A stretch of 64,000 bases of DNA from Arthrobacter_M sp030063245 (GCF_051131705.1 NZ_CP180316.1:4092001-4156000); one strand, 5' to 3'. Counted from the first letter of the stretch, positions 9,031 through 17,845 are shown. Numbers and translations are program-made. The notes: generated from the letters alone by a model not told the origin.

Positions 9031-9218
9031 TCCAAGCCGCAACGCGGAGCGGCAGCATCGCTCGCCATTATGTGCCCGGCTGCGCCACCGGGGCAGGGTG
9101 TGGAGAGAGGATGACCGTATATTGGGCTATGCGACCCTATCGGCAATGTGCAACCCTCTTGGCAATGCGCGACCCTCTCGGCGAGGCACCGAACGGGCAT
9201 GGCGTCGCAGCCTGCCCG

Positions 9219-11234
9219 TTAGTCCATTCCGAGCAGATCAAGCGTCAGCCCGGTGTCGCCGGAGGCGTCCAGCAGTACCGGAATGCCCCAATCCTGCTGG
9301 TACAGGTGGCAGGCTGCGTGGTCTGGGATCTGTCCGTCGGCCGTTTCCGGGCCGTCGCAGGCCGCCGCCCGAGCTGTGATATGCAGGACCCCCTCAGGGA
9401 CGTCGGCTGAAAGTGTCAGCGTACGGTGCAGACCAATCGAAGTGCCGCCGCCCGCCGTTAGCAGATCAGGCGGTGTGGAGGAGACCTTCAGCTGCGTCGG
9501 GTCGCCCCAGCGGTCGTCCAGCTTCTGTCCCGTCGGTGCGGAAAAGCGCACCTGCAGGGCCAGCGCGCCGGGTGCCACCGGCGTCTTGGGACGCTGGGTC
9601 TGCGCGGCACCCTCGTCGACCTGCTGGGCTTCCTTGGGGACCGGCAACCGGACCAGCTGGTGCCGGTTGGCTTCCACCACAATCAGCAGCGGGGTGTCGC
9701 CGCTGCTGTCGAGCAGCACATCGGAAGGCTCTGCGAGCCCGCGGGCAAGGGTGCTCAGTGTCCCGGCGACCGGGTCGAAACGCCGGACAGCGCCGTTGTA
9801 GGTGTCCGCGACGGCGACCGAACCGTCCGGGAGCACGGTGACGCCCAGCGGGTGCTGCAGGCGTGCCTGCTCCGCGGCTCCGTCTCGGAAGCCGAAGTCG
9901 AAGAGTCCGGTGCCGACGGCGGTTTCCACCGCGACCTCCCCTGCGGCACCTTCCCAACCAGGTCGCACTGTCGGCACGTTAGCGGGCTCATTCGTGCCGG
10001 CGCTGCTACCTAGTTGCGCGGGGGGCGGAGTCGCGAACCGCAGCACCCGCAGCGCGGACGTTTCCGAATCAGCCACCCAAATGCTGCCATCCGGTGCCTC
10101 CGCGAGGCCGGACGGCTGAGCAAACCAGGCCTGACCGGCAGGGCCGTCCAGCAGCCCCTCCAGACCGTTGCCCGCCACGATGGTCACCTGGCCGGTCGCC
10201 GGGTCGAAACCAAAGATCTGATGCACGCCGGCCATCGCCACGGCTACACGGTTAAGCGCCGCCGACCAGACAACGTCCCAGGGAGATGACAGCGCGACCT
10301 CCAGCGGACACAAGCCCAGATCGCCGCCCGTCAGTGCGGCGCCGTCGTCGTCCACGCGGGCCGGGCCGCCCTCCAGCAACCGCTGCACACCGTTTCCGGC
10401 CAGCGTCCGCACGGAGCCGTCAGTCAGCCGCACGCCGCGCAACCGGTGGTTCACGGAATCGGCGACCACCACGTCGTACCCGGCCTGGGCGGCGACCGCA
10501 TCCGGGAGCAGCGTCAGGCCCTGCGGCTCATTGAACTGCGCGGTCTCGGCCGTGCCGTCGGCATGCCCCTTCACGCCGGAGCCGATGGTCCGCCGCACGC
10601 TCTGCAGGTCCGGGCCGAGCTCCACCAGCCGGTGATGTCCGGTATCGGAGACCAGGAATCGGCCATTGGGCAGCGGGAGGACCTTGCCGGGGAAGCGCAG
10701 GGCGCCCGACGTCGGCGCCGGGGCAACGTACGGGCCGTCGCCACGGTGCAGCGTGCCCTTGGCCTCATGCTCCGCGATCAGCTCCGGAATCAGCGTCGCC
10801 AACCCGGCCGCGTGTCCCTCACCGGAAAGATGCGCCACGATGTAGCCCTCCGGATCGATGACCACCAAGGTGGGCCAGGCGCGGGCAGCGTAGGCCTGCC
10901 AAGTGAGCAGCTCCGGATCATCGAGCACGGGGTGGCGGATTTCATAGCGTTCGACGGCGGCGGCGAGGGCCACCGGGTCGGCCTCATGTTCAAATTTGGG
11001 CGAGTGAACACCAACGGTGACCAGCACGTCGGAGTATTCCTGCTCCAGCGGCCGCAGCTCGTCGATCACGTGCAGGCAATTGATGCAGCAAAACGTCCAG
11101 AAATCCAGCAGCACGATCTTGCCGCGCAGCTGCTCCAGCCCGAGTGTTTTTCCGCCGGTATTCAGCCAGCCGCGGCCCTGCAGCTCGGAGGCCCTGATTC
11201 TCAGGTGCGGTGCGGTTCCTACTGGTGCATCCAC
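9219..11234 (-). CDS. Thioredoxin-like / NHL beta-propeller protein (NHLRC2-like)
   Basis: 671 residues. Residues ~1-160 are a TlpA/thioredoxin-like domain with the motif WTFCCINC (Cys49, Cys50, Cys53), diagnostic of NHLRC2-type proteins. Residues ~165-540 carry NHL repeats of a six-bladed propeller (FLVSDTGHHRLVEL, GYDVVVADSVNHRLRGV, IWVADSETSALRVL). A C-terminal beta domain follows. The GTG start overlaps the stop of the upstream copD-ctaG gene by one base (TAGTG) behind an AGGGAG, so the two are translationally coupled. That suggests a role in redox handling linked to copper or oxidase assembly, which is inference. A palindrome-derived insert encodes AQLGSSAG near residue 407. Confidence 0.9.
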   Translation of the reverse strand: MDAPVGTAPHLRIRASELQGRGWLNTGGKTLGLEQLRGKIVLLDFWTFCCINCLHVIDELRPLEQEYSDVLVTVGVHSPKFEHEADPVALAAAVERYEIRHPVLDDPELLTWQAYAARAWPTLVVIDPEGYIVAHLSGEGHAAGLATLIPELIAEHEAKGTLHRGDGPYVAPAPTSGALRFPGKVLPLPNGRFLVSDTGHHRLVELGPDLQSVRRTIGSGVKGHADGTAETAQFNEPQGLTLLPDAVAAQAGYDVVVADSVNHRLRGVRLTDGSVRTLAGNGVQRLLEGGPARVDDDGAALTGGDLGLCPLEVALSSPWDVVWSAALNRVAVAMAGVHQIFGFDPATGQVTIVAGNGLEGLLDGPAGQAWFAQPSGLAEAPDGSIWVADSETSALRVLRFATPPPAQLGSSAGTNEPANVPTVRPGWEGAAGEVAVETAVGTGLFDFGFRDGAAEQARLQHPLGVTVLPDGSVAVADTYNGAVRRFDPVAGTLSTLARGLAEPSDVLLDSSGDTPLLIVVEANRHQLVRLPVPKEAQQVDEGAAQTQRPKTPVAPGALALQVRFSAPTGQKLDDRWGDPTQLKVSSTPPDLLTAGGGTSIGLHRTLTLSADVPEGVLHITARAAACDGPETADGQIPDHAACHLYQQDWGIPVLLDASGDTGLTLDLLGMD
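10002..10025. repeat. In-frame partial copy of a dispersed palindromic element
   Basis: GCTGCTACCTAGTTG at 10002-10016 is identical to part of the right arm of the 13500-13567 palindrome, and the similarity continues on the 10002 side. It lies in a non-conserved loop of the thioredoxin-NHL gene. Confidence 0.6.
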
Positions 11235-13378
11235 TATCGTTGTTCTCCCTGCTTCGCGTCGTGCACGGTACTGTCCCGGTGGGCCAGCCCGGCAAACATA
11301 TCGTTGTAAGCACTCAGGTCTGCGTCATTATTCCGGTCCGCCGCACGGTCCTTGCGTTTGGTCTCGCGCTCATCCGATCGGGACCACATCACCGCAACGC
11401 CCAGGGCGACCAGCAGCGTGGGCACCTCACCGATTCCCCAGGCGATGGCTCCGGCGGCCTGCTGATCGGCAATCGCGGAGGCACCCCAGTTGCGACCCAT
11501 GTTCCCGAAGTAGTCCCCGGCCAACAAGGCCGTGGAGCTCATCAGCGTCACACCGAAGAATGCGTGGAAGGCCATGGTGGCCAGGAGCAGCAACAGGCGC
11601 AGCGGGTAGGGGGCCCGACGGGGCAGCGGATCGATGCCGATCATGGTCAGTATGAAGACGTAACCGGTCAGGGTGAAGTGCAGAATCATCAGCTCGTGTC
11701 CGATGTGGTCCCGCATGGCGTAGCCGAAGGCGCCCGAGTAGTAGAAAAGCACGAGGCTGCCGGCAAAGTTGGCTGCCGCGAAAAGCGGGTGAGTTACGAG
11801 CTTCGAGAACCTGGAGTGGACAATCACCAGTATCCACTCGCGGGCGCCCCGACTGCCATCGCCGCGCGGGACCAAGGTTTTCAGGGCCAGCGAGACGGGG
11901 GCTGCCAGCACCATAAACAGGGGTGCCACCACCATCAGCGCCATGTGGTCCACCATGTGCGCGCTGAAGAGAACGCGGCCGTATACCGCGGGGCCGCCGG
12001 ACGTGATGTAAACCAGCGACGCCATGCCGATCAGCCAGCAGATCAACCGCGGCACGGGCCATTTGTCTCCGCGCCGGCGGAGCTTGAGCACCGCGGATAC
12101 GTAGAACGCCGTACTGACCAGCACAAAGGCTATCCAGAGCCAGTCCAGCCGCCACTGGCTGAACCAGCGGGAAAAAGTCAATTCCGGCGGCAACGGGTAT
12201 CCGCTGAGGATGACCGCCGGGGTGGCGTCAGGGGCGAAGCTGGTGGGCTGCGGCGGAGCGGACCGGCTCAACGCCACCGCGATTCCACTGGTGGCTCCCA
12301 TAATGATCAACTCACTAAGGATCAGTTGCCAGAGCACCCGGGTGGCGGACAGCGCCTGCTTGCCGGACGTGCCGCTCTCCAGCCGGGGGATGATCCAGGA
12401 CCGGTGCATGTAGCCGATGCTGCCGAGCACGATGATGGCGACGGTTTTGGCCATGATCAGCTGGCCGTAGGAAGAGGAGAAGAGGGAGTCCCAGCTGGTC
12501 ACGCGAATGGCCGCGTTGATGACACCGGAGGCGAAAACGACGAAGAAACACACCAGCGCCAGGGCGGAAAACCGTTTCAGTACCGGTGCGGTCAGCAGGC
12601 CCAGCTTGCCCGACACCGCGGCCAGCGCGATGATGCCGCCCACCCAGAGAGCAACTCCGATGATGTGCAGGAGCAGGGAATTCACCGCGCCCTCGTGGTC
12701 CGAGCCGCTCGAGGAGTGGCCGATCAGCGCCTGCGGCACGAGCCCGAGAAGGGCCAGCACCAGGGTCAGGCCCAATCCGGTCTGCGAACGGATTCCGAAA
12801 CAAAGCGTCGTGACGACGGCGGCGAAGATGCAGATGGAGAGCCAGGCTTGGCCGGTGGGTTGGTCCGTCATGAAGTAGACCAACTGGTTCGAGTAATCGC
12901 CGGTTCCTGAAATCGGCAGGCCCGCGATGTCCGAATAGGTGAAGATAAGCACCGCCGCCGCGGAGATGGTCCAGAGGGCTCCGGCCCCGGCGGCCAGGGT
13001 CATGGCACGGGTAAAGGCGGGGTGCTCGGGCGCAGGAGGGTACGGCGCATCCCGGGTGCTCCGGGCGGCCCGTGCCGCGGGGCTGGACCGCGTGGGTTTG
13101 AGTTCCTTGGGCAGCAGCACCACCGCGAAAATGAGTGCGCCAATTACCGCGGCAATCGAAAGGTTATGGATGGTCAGGGAAACCGGTAATCCCCACCGGG
13201 TCAAAGCCCCCGGATCCACCAGTGCCTTGGCAGCGGCCGCGCCGGAAAAGATCAGGGCGATCACCAGGGCCAGCAGTGCGGCGCCGCCGCCGCCCAGCAG
13301 CCACACGCTTCGGATCCCCGCTGCGGCTACTGAGCCATGCGTGGAAGGGGTTTTCTGGGGAGCGGTGGTTACTGGCAC
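11234..13378 (-). CDS. Fused CopD copper-resistance / CtaG cytochrome oxidase assembly membrane protein
   Basis: About 714 residues with some 17 predicted membrane helices. The first half contains a CopD domain (HIIGVALWVGGIIALAAVSGKLG...FSALALVCFFVVFASG). The second is a caa3_CtaG domain (VYGRVLFSAHMVDHMALMVVAPLFM...HELMILHFTLTGYVF...FHAFFGVTLM). Both handle copper, CtaG for delivery to cytochrome c oxidase. This fusion is usual in actinobacteria. The GTG at 13378 follows GGAG and begins just before the first helix; a longer open frame reaching 13615 would run through intergenic repeats and is rejected. Its stop overlaps the start of the thioredoxin-NHL gene by one base. Confidence 0.9.
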   Translation of the reverse strand: MPVTTAPQKTPSTHGSVAAAGIRSVWLLGGGGAALLALVIALIFSGAAAAKALVDPGALTRWGLPVSLTIHNLSIAAVIGALIFAVVLLPKELKPTRSSPAARAARSTRDAPYPPAPEHPAFTRAMTLAAGAGALWTISAAAVLIFTYSDIAGLPISGTGDYSNQLVYFMTDQPTGQAWLSICIFAAVVTTLCFGIRSQTGLGLTLVLALLGLVPQALIGHSSSGSDHEGAVNSLLLHIIGVALWVGGIIALAAVSGKLGLLTAPVLKRFSALALVCFFVVFASGVINAAIRVTSWDSLFSSSYGQLIMAKTVAIIVLGSIGYMHRSWIIPRLESGTSGKQALSATRVLWQLILSELIIMGATSGIAVALSRSAPPQPTSFAPDATPAVILSGYPLPPELTFSRWFSQWRLDWLWIAFVLVSTAFYVSAVLKLRRRGDKWPVPRLICWLIGMASLVYITSGGPAVYGRVLFSAHMVDHMALMVVAPLFMVLAAPVSLALKTLVPRGDGSRGAREWILVIVHSRFSKLVTHPLFAAANFAGSLVLFYYSGAFGYAMRDHIGHELMILHFTLTGYVFILTMIGIDPLPRRAPYPLRLLLLLATMAFHAFFGVTLMSSTALLAGDYFGNMGRNWGASAIADQQAAGAIAWGIGEVPTLLVALGVAVMWSRSDERETKRKDRAADRNNDADLSAYNDMFAGLAHRDSTVHDAKQGEQR

Positions 13379-13409
13379 ACATCCATTCTCCGGCACCCCC
13401 TTGGCTTGC

Positions 13410-13464
13410 GCGAATCCGCGCTCCCTTGCCTTACGCGAATCCGCGCTCCCTTGCCTTACGCGAA
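13410..13464. repeat. 25-bp tandem repeat, two full copies
   Basis: Bases 13410-13434 recur exactly at 13435-13459, followed by five bases of a third copy. It lies in the presumed 5' leader of the copD-ctaG gene. Confidence 0.85.
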
Positions 13465-13499
13465 CTAGCGCCGGGGGAAGCCAGCCGCTGTCGGCTCCT

Positions 13500-13567
13500 T
13501 CCCAACTAGGTAGCAGCACCTGCACTCGAACCACGTTATGACTGCAGGTGCTGCTACCTAGTTGGGA
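13500..13567. repeat. Perfect 25-bp inverted repeat (dispersed palindromic element, reference copy)
   Basis: Arms 13500-13524 and 13543-13567 are exact reverse complements around an 18-nt loop. The arms contain AACTAGGTAGCAGCACCTGC. The element lies between HU and copD-ctaG. It has no T-run, so it is not a classic terminator. Related copies occur at 14180-14227 and, partially, at 10002-10025. Confidence 0.9.
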
Positions 13568-13648
13568 GAGAAGAGCCCGCGTGACGGCGAAAGGCGGCCA
13601 CCTTGCGGCAGCCACCCTCCGCCAATGCTTTACGAAACCATGCGAAGA

Positions 13649-13936
13649 CTACTTCTTGGTGGAGACGGCAGCCTTGAGCTTAGAGCCTGCGGTCAGCTTG
13701 ACGCTGTGGCCGGCGGCGATCTGGATGGCCTCGCCGGTCTGCGGGTTGCGGCCCGTGCGTGCGGCGCGGTCGGTGCGCTCAACAGCCAACCAACCCGGGA
13801 TGGTGATCTTCTCGCCCGAGGCGACGGAACTCTCGAAAACCGAGAAAAGGGCGTCCAGCACAGCGTTCACTGCGGTCTGGCTGGTGTCAGCCTTAGCCGC
13901 GACCTCTGCAACCAATTCACTACGATTCTTAGCCAT
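13649..13936 (-). CDS. hup: HU family DNA-binding protein
   Basis: 95 residues, the size of a canonical HU. It opens MAKNRSELVAEVAAKADTSQ and carries the beta-arm segment GRNPQTGEAIQIAAGHSVKL, with Pro at the intercalating position (RNPQTG). HU dimers bend and compact DNA and act in replication and repair. The ATG at 13936 is preceded by CCAGGAGGACA; upstream in-frame codons are not conserved. This is the short HU without the long Lys/Ala-rich tail of some actinobacterial HupB proteins. It is monocistronic, with a transcription terminator of the ribosomal operon upstream and the palindromic element downstream. Confidence 0.96.
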   Translation of the reverse strand: MAKNRSELVAEVAAKADTSQTAVNAVLDALFSVFESSVASGEKITIPGWLAVERTDRAARTGRNPQTGEAIQIAAGHSVKLTAGSKLKAAVSTKK

Positions 13937-14179
13937 GTATGTCCTCCTGGACGTGGGATGGATGAAGCTTGCACGCCGGTTGCGTGCCAACCACTGTTAG
14001 CGAACATACCAGTTCCACCTCTCTAAATCGGCTACTTCTCGGGGTTTTTCGGGGATTTCCGTGAATTTTCCGGCCGTCATCGCGCTTTTTGCGCTCTCAG
14101 CCAACCTTTTGCCGTGCCGGTACCGGTCAACGGGAGCGACGACGGCGGCCCGCTGCCGCCGTCGTCGTTCCTCATCCAC

Positions 14180-14227
14180 GTAGCAGCACACGCACTCAAA
14201 CGCCGGAATGGATGCAGCTGCTGCGAC
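14180..14227. repeat. Second, diverged copy of the dispersed palindromic element
   Basis: GTAGCAGCACACGCACTC at 14180-14197 matches the reference palindrome at 16 of 18 bases, and an imperfect complementary arm lies at 14213-14227. It sits between the ribosomal operon terminator and HU. Confidence 0.6.
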
Positions 14228-14244
14228 CCAGATTCGAAACATGA

Positions 14245-14280
14245 AAAAAGGACGGCGGCCACAGGGGCCACCGTCCTTCT
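14245..14280 (-). terminator. Rho-independent terminator of the rpmB-rpmG-rpsN operon
   Basis: Read on the minus strand: a GC-rich stem (GGACGGTGGCC pairing with GGCCGCCGTCC, one mismatch) with a four-base loop, followed by a run of six T. It lies about 55 nt beyond the rpsN stop. Confidence 0.85.
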
Positions 14281-14334
14281 TGATGCGACGAAGCGAATCA
14301 GCTCACAAAACAGCCGTTTCTCTGCCGCAGCGAC

Positions 14335-14640
14335 TTACCAGCTGGACTTGGTGATGCCGGGCAGCTCGCCCCGGTGTGCCATGTCGCGGAAACGGACACG
14401 GGAGATACCGAACTTCTGGAGCGTGCCACGGGGCCGTCCGTCGATCGTGTCGCGGTTGCGCAGACGCACCGGCGATGCGTTGCGCGGAAGCTTCTGCAGG
14501 CCCAGACGTGCGGCCTCGCGGGCCTCGTCGGTGGCGTTCGCGTCGACCAGAGTCTTCTTCAACTCGAGGCGCTTGGCGGCGTAACGCTCAACGATGACTT
14601 TACGCTGTTCGTTCTTTGCAATCATTGACTTCTTAGCCAT
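14335..14640 (-). CDS. rpsN: 30S ribosomal protein S14, zinc-independent type
   Basis: 101 residues, the long S14 form, opening MAKKSMIAKNEQRKVIVERY and ending GELPGITKSSW. It contains no cysteine, so it is the zinc-free (C-minus) type. S14 binds the 3' domain of 16S rRNA in the 30S head. It is the third gene of a tight operon behind rpmB and rpmG, with a 4-nt gap to rpmG and a terminator downstream. In other actinobacteria such C-minus copies are often induced by zinc starvation through Zur; I do not see a Zur-like palindrome upstream. Confidence 0.97.
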   Translation of the reverse strand: MAKKSMIAKNEQRKVIVERYAAKRLELKKTLVDANATDEAREAARLGLQKLPRNASPVRLRNRDTIDGRPRGTLQKFGISRVRFRDMAHRGELPGITKSSW

Positions 14641-14644
14641 ATGT

Positions 14645-14812
14645 TTAGCGCTCCTCTCGGAATTCGACGTGCTGGCGGATCTTGGGATCGTACTTCTTCA
14701 GAACCAGACGGTCCGGGTCGTTACGGCGGTTTTTGCGGGTGACGTAAGTGAAACCCGTACCCGCGGTGCTCTTGAGCTTGATGATCGGACGTACGTCCCT
14801 GTCTTTTGCCAT
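14645..14812 (-). CDS. rpmG: 50S ribosomal protein L33, zinc-independent type
   Basis: 55 residues translating to MAKDRDVRPIIKLKSTAGTG at the N-terminus and ending KIRQHVEFREER. The basic core (FTYVTRKNRRNDPDRLVLKKYDP) is diagnostic of L33. All four zinc-binding cysteines of the C-plus form are absent. Its ATG overlaps the TAA of rpmB by one base (TAATG), indicating translational coupling. L33 lies near the E site of the 50S subunit. Confidence 0.96.
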   Translation of the reverse strand: MAKDRDVRPIIKLKSTAGTGFTYVTRKNRRNDPDRLVLKKYDPKIRQHVEFREER

Positions 14813-15048
14813 TAGAGCTTCACCCCGCGTGCCTGGATCTGCGCGACGACGGCGTCAATACCGCGCACGTCGATGGTCTTGATGCCACGGACCGAAAGGG
14901 TCAGGGTGACATTGCGGCGCAGGGACGGAACCCAGTAGCGCTTCTTCTGAATGTTCGGATCGAACCGACGCTTGTTGCGTCGATGCGAGTGCGAAATGCT
15001 GTGCCCAAAGCCCGGCTCGGCTCCAGTCACTTGGCAGTGAGCTGCCAT
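14812..15048 (-). CDS. rpmB: 50S ribosomal protein L28, zinc-independent type
   Basis: 78 residues from the ATG at 15048, which follows TTGGAGGATAGTC. The N-terminus MAAHCQVTGAEPGFGHSISH and the RRFDPNIQKKRYWVPSLRR core are typical of L28. There is only one cysteine, so the two CxxC zinc knuckles of the C-plus type are missing. It is the first gene of the operon rpmB-rpmG-rpsN. An in-frame extension upstream (to 15093) crosses the ribosome binding site and is not real. Confidence 0.97.
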   Translation of the reverse strand: MAAHCQVTGAEPGFGHSISHSHRRNKRRFDPNIQKKRYWVPSLRRNVTLTLSVRGIKTIDVRGIDAVVAQIQARGVKL

Positions 15049-15405
15049 GACTATCCTCCAAAAAAATGAATGTTCAGCGGTTTTACCCGCCATGAAATGC
15101 GTTCAGGGGCGTCCCTGGCCGGCAACCGAAGCAGCCGAGGTAATGGCGATTCCGCGCAACTTGAGCCCCTAACTACCGGCCTCCGGGAGATGAATCCCGG
15201 CAACCGGAGCAATTGCGCACGCTCCGCGCCACCTGACGCCTGTCCATTCTATGAGCTGGGGCGGATTAAGACCAATCGGTCGGTCGCCCCGGTAGCCCGC
15301 CCCGGCGCCGCCTGCTGAGCAGCAGATACTTCTTCGGGGCCGCATTACGACGTCTTCCTCCCCGACGGATGTGCCTGGGGTGCTGGGAATTGGGTGGCGT
15401 GTGGG
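15049..15405. other. 357-bp intergenic stretch upstream of rpmB
   Basis: Must contain the promoter of the ribosomal operon. I see an AT-rich tract close to the rpmB ribosome binding site but no convincing palindromic Zur operator, tRNA or open frame with protein character. Confidence 0.35.
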
Positions 15406-16188
15406 TCAGGATGCTGGGGGCGTGTGAAGTTCCGGCCACCGCGGACTCAGGGCGTCGCCGGAGGAGACGCCACGCAGCCGCCGGCTAATCCACGGTCCCA
15501 CGTATTCGCGCGCCCATTGGGCATTGGCCGCGGCCACCTTCAACCGGCTGAGCACCGGCAGAGGCTCCAGTTCCGGGACTTCCACCACGGATTCCCGGTC
15601 CAGCACAGCCAGCACACGCCGGGCCATATTAATGTGTCCCGGCGTGGACATGTGCATGCGATCCACGCTCCACATCCGCGGGTCGTCGTATTCATCAAAA
15701 CGCCAGTAGTCCACCGTCAACGCGTCGTGCTTATCGGCTACCTCCCGCACCAGCTCGTTATAAATCGCGGTCCGCCCCCGGGTTTTCCCGAAAACCCCGG
15801 AGGCCTTGGAATCGAAGCCGGTGAACATCAGCACCGCAGCACCGGTGGCGCGGAGTTTGGCGATGCCGCGGCTGTAATCCCCCATTAGTGCGTCGATGTC
15901 GACTTTGGGCCGCAGAATGTCATTGGCTCCGGCGTAGATACTGACAAGAGTGGGGCCCAGCACCACGGCGGCATCGATCTGTTCACTCAGTACCTGCCGC
16001 ATTTTCTTCCCGCGGATGGCCAAATTTGCATACCCTAGACCAGGTTCACCGGGCGCGAAGGACTTGGCGAGCTGTTCCGCCACCCGGTCCGCCCAACCGC
16101 GGCAACCGTGTGGCAGCACCGCATCGGTGTCACCCATGCCTTCGGTGAAAGAATCCCCGAGTGCCACGTATTTCGCCGTAAATTCCAC
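15406..16188 (-). CDS. SGNH/GDSL hydrolase family protein
   Basis: 260 residues. Block I is KYVALGDSFTEGMGD with nucleophile Ser13. The Gly and Asn oxyanion-hole blocks are visible as LAIRGKKMRQ and YAGANDILRP. The catalytic Asp/His block is SVDRMHMSTPGHINMA. These esterases or lipases cleave acyl esters; with no signal peptide visible it is probably cytoplasmic. The GTG at 16188 is preceded by GGAGGTAA and brings block I to the expected distance from the N-terminus. The substrate is unknown. Confidence 0.9.
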   Translation of the reverse strand: MEFTAKYVALGDSFTEGMGDTDAVLPHGCRGWADRVAEQLAKSFAPGEPGLGYANLAIRGKKMRQVLSEQIDAAVVLGPTLVSIYAGANDILRPKVDIDALMGDYSRGIAKLRATGAAVLMFTGFDSKASGVFGKTRGRTAIYNELVREVADKHDALTVDYWRFDEYDDPRMWSVDRMHMSTPGHINMARRVLAVLDRESVVEVPELEPLPVLSRLKVAAANAQWAREYVGPWISRRLRGVSSGDALSPRWPELHTPPAS

Positions 16189-16678
16189 ACTTACCTCCGT
16201 CTCGGGGAACTGGATACCTAATCCTATGATCAATACCACCCTGGCTTGGAAGGTGCCGCCGAACCCCGTTCCCTTGAACCCCGTTCAGGAGCATCTACCC
16301 GCGCACCGAGTCGGGTTCCGGGATGCGTTACGCACTGGTTTCCTGCAGCAGACCGCCGCCAGCGGCAGGCCGGAAGGTTCCCCGAAACGGGGGGACTCTG
16401 TTCGTGTAGGCAGCGGTTGCCGGCCTTGAGACGGTTCCAGCGCGGGAGCTCTTGGTGCGCATCCAGCGGCCGACGACGAGATCAGCGGATGCGCACCGAG
16501 GGCGACCGACAACAGTTTCACCTTCCCGGCCGCCCGAGCAGCTTCAGCGCTTCGATTTAGCCGTCACCCTTCGCGGCCCCCACTCCGGTTCAGCTGCGGT
16601 TACGATTGGTGGCAACCGCCGAATCCGGCCGGATCCCAAACCGACCTCTCCGGAGATCCTTGACATAGAGAGCACCTC
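16189..16678. other. 490-bp stretch without a recognisable gene
   Basis: Separates the divergent GDSL hydrolase and the small protein at 16679. Open frames on both strands overlap each other and lack ribosome binding sites. No RNA gene, strong hairpin or repeat noticed. Confidence 0.35.
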
Positions 16679-16924
16679 ATGCCCACCAACCTGCGCCTCA
16701 CCCCGAACGACGCGTTTCCCGAAAATCTCGACAAGATCGCGGACAAGAAACTGCAGATCCTCGACAGCCAAATACAGCGCCAGCTTGACCGCGAATATGT
16801 CGTGGATGGCGAACCGAACCCGGAGACGGAGTTTCGGCACTATGAAATTGACGAAGAATTCGTCGAGCGGGAGAGCGCTGAGAGCGCTGAGAGCGCTGAG
16901 AGCGCCGCTCCAACTAACGCCTAG
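16679..16924 (+). CDS. Small hypothetical protein with ESA-repeat tail
   Basis: 81 residues, strongly charged. The body (MPTNLRLTPNDAFPENLDKI...LDREYVVDGEPNPETEFRHYEIDEEF) looks like a compact helical, acidic actinobacterial protein of unknown function. The C-terminus is a run of Glu-Ser-Ala triplets made by a 9-bp tandem repeat (16871-16906). The ribosome binding site is weak (GAGAG). Codon usage is consistent with a real gene. No partner is suggested by context. Confidence 0.55.
   Translation: MPTNLRLTPNDAFPENLDKIADKKLQILDSQIQRQLDREYVVDGEPNPETEFRHYEIDEEFVERESAESAESAESAAPTNA
16871..16906. repeat. 9-bp tandem repeat, four copies, in frame
   Basis: GAGAGCGCT three times plus GAGAGCGCC, encoding (Glu-Ser-Ala)n at the C-terminus of the 81-residue protein. 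Confidence 0.9.
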
Positions 16925-17035
16925 AGGCCTGCCGCCACCTTCCGGGACGGAGCCGACACCCTTCAGCCGCCGGTGAAACCGTGAATGTCCGAGCCAGCTG
17001 ATAGACCACTTGGTACCACTACCAAGGAGGCTGTC

Positions 17036-17845
17036 ATGAAACTACTCGTTGCCACTGCCCTGACCCAGGGTGAGCGGCAGAACGACTATTGCTTCGCCGT
17101 CGAAGGTGAACTGGTATTTATCCTTCCGCCGTGCGCCGCAGACCGGAAGGATCCCGACGGGCCCTGCGGCTGCGGCCGGGGGTTTGCCGGCCTGGTCTCG
17201 CAACACGCGACGACCACGGCGAGGGTCACTGATGTGCCCGACGCCACCGCGCGGAACTATACAGAGGCGTTACGGAGCGGAATAAAGGACCAGGGATATC
17301 CGACAGACGGGGTAACCGATCTGTCCAACGGTCTCCTGGAACTGGCCTCGTACTGGCAGTTCGGCTCCGTCATCGAACGGCGCCTGGATCAATTCGCCCG
17401 CCGGGCGCTGTTTCACCCCATCAACGGCGCCGACCCTAATATCGCACCATCGGTTCACACGATCCCCGACGCCGATCTACTGGTTATTAGAACCAGATGC
17501 GCGGCCAAGGTACGCGAGACTGACGGATCCGGTTTCCCTATCGACGTTCTGGTCAGGGGCCGGGACGTGACCCTGCTGGAGTACCGTTTATGGCCCTCGG
17601 ACCGTCCTGGTGAGGAATTCACGTGGACGTACAGGCCTGCCGCCCGGCTACGGTATTTGGGCAGTTCTGGAGAGTGGCAGCTGTTGTGGACCAGTGGAAT
17701 GAACCAGTGGCACAGCTATGACACGCTGCCCCGCAGTGTGCAGGTCGCCGAGCTGCTGGATGAGATTGATGCGGACCCGCACATGCTGCTCCGGGCCAGC
17801 AGACCGTCATCCATTCCCTTTATCGAGAGGCGCCGGCCGTGCTGA
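17036..17845 (+). CDS. DUF7715-like / DUF3024-like two-part protein
   Basis: 269 residues from the ATG at 17036, which follows AAGGAGG. Residues 1-~110 resemble the actinobacterial DUF7715 family (MKLLVATALTQGERQNDYCF...PDGPCGCGRGFAGLVSQHATT). Residues ~135-255 resemble DUF3024 (VRGRDVTLLEYRLW...EFTWTYRPAARLRYLGSSGE). Neither domain has a known biochemical activity. The stop overlaps the start of the next gene by seven bases (GTGCTGA), so the two proteins are made together. Domain names rest on remembered patterns and should be tested by profile search. Confidence 0.65.
   Translation: MKLLVATALTQGERQNDYCFAVEGELVFILPPCAADRKDPDGPCGCGRGFAGLVSQHATTTARVTDVPDATARNYTEALRSGIKDQGYPTDGVTDLSNGLLELASYWQFGSVIERRLDQFARRALFHPINGADPNIAPSVHTIPDADLLVIRTRCAAKVRETDGSGFPIDVLVRGRDVTLLEYRLWPSDRPGEEFTWTYRPAARLRYLGSSGEWQLLWTSGMNQWHSYDTLPRSVQVAELLDEIDADPHMLLRASRPSSIPFIERRRPC

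Noticed and set aside
11210..12910. 566-codon plus-strand open frame opposite copD-ctaG
   Set aside because: Antisense of a membrane protein with a clear family signature; the predicted product has no membrane or domain character.
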